Made by a program: the position numbers and the translations under genes
Notes under the pieces: model-generated
Seen by the model: only the letters and a program-made list of their open reading frames with translations
Told to the model about the DNA's origin: nothing
The model's database searches: none
Assembly: GCA_023145575.1 (NCBI GenBank)
Contig: JAGLDN010000104.1
Location: 1 to 6,898 of the forward strand
Direction: 5' to 3'
From: Psychromonas sp.
GTDB taxonomy: Bacteria > Pseudomonadota > Gammaproteobacteria > Enterobacterales > Psychromonadaceae
Length of the DNA: 6,898 nucleotides
Shown here: piece after piece, positions 5,421-6,898 of the stretch
Numbering within the stretch: position 1 is the first letter of the stretch
How the letters are laid out: every line of letters starts with the position of its first letter

Positions 5421-6623
5421 ATGTGGGATGTGATTATTATTGGTGCAGGCGCTTCTGGATTAATGTGTGCAATAGAAGCAGGAAAGCGAGGGCGAAAAAT
5501 TTTAGTGCTTGATCATGCGAAATGCGCTGGAAAAAAAATAATCATGAGTGGCGGTGGTCGCTGCAATTTTACAAACCTTTATATTGAAACTAATAATTAC
5601 CTTTGTGATGATCTTCATTTTGTTACATCTATATTAAATCGATATACCCCATGGGATTTTATTGCGATGGTAGATAAACATAATATTAAATGGCATGAAC
5701 GCGACCAGGGGCAATTATTTTGTGATGATAGCGCAAAACAAATTACTAAAATGTTGCTAGCCGAGGCGAAAGCTGCAAGTGTGAACATTGAACTAACGCG
5801 TACTATTTTTTCACATTCTAGGATATCGGACAAACACTTTTCAATCAATACCTCAATGGGTCAACTTGAAACGCAAGCACTGGTTATTGCAACAGGAGGA
5901 TTATCATTACCAAAACTTGGGGCGACACCTTTCGCTTATAAAGTTGCTGAGCAATATAACCTGCCTCTAACTGCGACAAGAGCAGGATTAGTGCCTCTTA
6001 CATTACATCAAATGCAAAAAGAAAAGCTTACTGAGTTATCCGGTATTAGCCTACTTGCAGTGGCGAGTTGTAATTCTAGGTGTGCTAATAAAACAAAGCT
6101 CGTGAGTTTTACGGATAAACTATTATTTACCCATAGAGGGTTAAGCGGTCCTGTTATTTTACAAATTTCTAATTACTGGAAAGCTGGCACATCGCTTTAT
6201 TTAGATTTGTTACCTAACCTAGATTTATATAATGTATTGCTTGAAACACTGCAGAAAAGACCAGAATTAGGACTTAAAAAATTACTTTCATTTTATCTTC
6301 CCAAACGAGTTGTAGCTTGCATATTGGAGATCGGCAAGATAAAAAGTGGCGCGATAAAACAGTATAACGAAAAACAACTTAAAGAGATTGCTAGTTTATT
6401 TCATGGCTGGAAACCAGAAATCAATGGAACAGAAGGCTATAGAACAGCCGAAGTTACACTTGGCGGCATAAATACCGATGCAATTTGTTCAAAAACAATG
6501 CAAGTGAAGTCGGTTAAGGGATTATATTTTATTGGTGAGGCACTCGATGTAACAGGTTGGCTTGGTGGCTTTAATTTTCAATGGGCATGGGCAAGTGGTT
6601 GGGCTGCAGGACAAATTGTTTAG
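5421..6623 (+). CDS. yhiN: YhiN/HI0933-family FAD-dependent oxidoreductase
   Basis: The 400-residue flavoprotein matches E. coli YhiN in length and along its sequence. The N-terminus has the dinucleotide-binding fold GAGASG (8-13), with an acidic residue at the end of the second strand (D31). The family signature SGGGRCNFTN follows at 43-52. Further shared blocks are RYTPWDFI, GQLFCDDSA, ATGGLSLPKLGATPF, TRAGLVPLTLH, LFTHRGLSGP and NGTEGYRTAEVTLGG. The C-terminal FAD-closing segment is GLYFIGEALDVTGWLGGFNFQWAW. It should be a cytosolic FAD enzyme; the physiological substrate of this family is not settled. A weak TAGG (5411-5414) precedes the ATG. The start lies 18 bases after the T-run of the fkpA terminator, too close for its own promoter in that gap, so expression probably depends on read-through or a promoter inside the fkpA 3' region. 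Confidence 0.94.
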   Translation: MWDVIIIGAGASGLMCAIEAGKRGRKILVLDHAKCAGKKIIMSGGGRCNFTNLYIETNNYLCDDLHFVTSILNRYTPWDFIAMVDKHNIKWHERDQGQLFCDDSAKQITKMLLAEAKAASVNIELTRTIFSHSRISDKHFSINTSMGQLETQALVIATGGLSLPKLGATPFAYKVAEQYNLPLTATRAGLVPLTLHQMQKEKLTELSGISLLAVASCNSRCANKTKLVSFTDKLLFTHRGLSGPVILQISNYWKAGTSLYLDLLPNLDLYNVLLETLQKRPELGLKKLLSFYLPKRVVACILEIGKIKSGAIKQYNEKQLKEIASLFHGWKPEINGTEGYRTAEVTLGGINTDAICSKTMQVKSVKGLYFIGEALDVTGWLGGFNFQWAWASGWAAGQIV

Positions 6624-6648
6624 TCAATTTCTATAACGTTACGCGACG

Positions 6649-6672
6649 TATACCCGTGATACTTCATTATGC
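6649..6672 (+). repeat. TATACCC...ATGC dispersed repeat, copy 3
   Basis: TATACCCGTGATACTTCA (6649-6666) followed by ATGC at 6669-6672 has the same 24-base span as copies 1 and 2. It begins 26 bases after the yhiN stop codon. Similar TATACCCGT-type repeats are, from memory, scattered in several enterobacterial genomes. Confidence 0.5.
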
Positions 6673-6780
6673 TTGGTCAGGCTTTAGCTCGGACATCAGA
6701 TTAAGGCATAACAGCAGGTCTATTAACGACTAACGATGCCAATCGTTTTACCATCGCATTAACGAAGGTACAGTAATATT

Positions 6781-6897
6781 TTATTGGTTACTCCGTTTTC
6801 GAATGTTATAAAGCAGAGCGAGTGTTTGAGCTACAGCCTCTCGATCAAGGAAGCTTGTAACAATTAGCGTTGTTATAAAATATGGACTTAGAATAAC
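6781..6897 (-). CDS. Possible C-terminal fragment of an unidentified protein (runs off right edge)
   Basis: On the minus strand a frame is open from the window edge to a TAA at 6781-6783, giving 38 residues that end FLDREAVAQTLALLYNIRKR and then SNQ. The amphipathic, Arg/Lys-rich end looks protein-like, but a frame of this length is not rare by chance. The family is not recognised, no start is visible, and the gene would begin beyond the window. Treat it as tentative. Confidence 0.25.
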   Translation of the reverse strand, partial: VILSPYFITTLIVTSFLDREAVAQTLALLYNIRKRSNQ

Positions 6898-6898
6898 T

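Larger units (their letters stand above)
6624..6898. other. Intergenic region after yhiN
   Basis: The region holds a third copy of the TATACCC repeat near its start and a possible minus-strand gene tail at the right edge. A short hairpin, AACGAT (6732-6737) with ATCGTT (6742-6747) around GCCA and followed by a few T residues, is a weak candidate terminator for yhiN. Nothing else is supportable. Confidence 0.5.

Noticed and set aside
5615..5848. Minus-strand frame inside yhiN
   Set aside because: It is antisense to conserved flavoprotein sequence.

Overview
The window reads as chromosomal DNA of an AT-rich gammaproteobacterium. Four genes have strong Escherichia coli-type counterparts that I recognise from sequence: yijD, ycbX, fkpA and yhiN. 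The low GC, the lipoprotein form of FkpA and the gene scrambling would suit an Orbales-like (Gilliamella/Orbus) or other AT-rich Enterobacterales-related host. That placement is inference; no rRNA or other marker is present.

Layout. 1-667: the tail of an unidentified gene (2-178), then about 480 bp that look like a decayed gene, with protein-like stretches broken by an in-frame TGA and a frame change. 668-1049: intergenic, with a possible promoter. 1050-1409: yijD, a four-helix inner-membrane protein. 1431-1689: non-coding DNA with two direct copies of a TATACCC...ATGC repeat, an inverted copy of its end, and an 11-bp inverted repeat; it resembles MITE-like or other dispersed repeat debris. 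1708-2190 (minus): a 160-aa protein of unknown family, divergent from ycbX (2265-3371, MOSC plus 2Fe-2S ferredoxin domains). 3422-4405 (minus): a lipoprotein with a seven-blade WD40-like propeller, convergent with ycbX and divergent from fkpA. 4495-5340: fkpA, a periplasmic-side FKBP-type prolyl isomerase that here carries a lipobox. A strong intrinsic terminator (5374-5402) lies just before yhiN (5421-6623), a flavoprotein of the HI0933 family. 6624-6898: intergenic, with a third repeat copy and a possible minus-strand gene tail at the right edge.

How the genes fit together. The genes are mostly single transcription units of housekeeping type. In E. coli the four recognised genes lie at separate loci, so most of this neighbourhood is specific to the lineage. 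The one pairing with a plausible functional link is the divergent WD40 lipoprotein and FkpA lipoprotein: both would be exported and anchored, probably to the outer membrane, which suggests envelope-protein folding or assembly. I see no defence system, CRISPR array, transposase gene, phage gene or RNA gene. The most unusual points are the repeat cluster, the decayed locus upstream of yijD, the unknown 160-aa protein, and the terminator placed between fkpA and yhiN with almost no room for a yhiN promoter.
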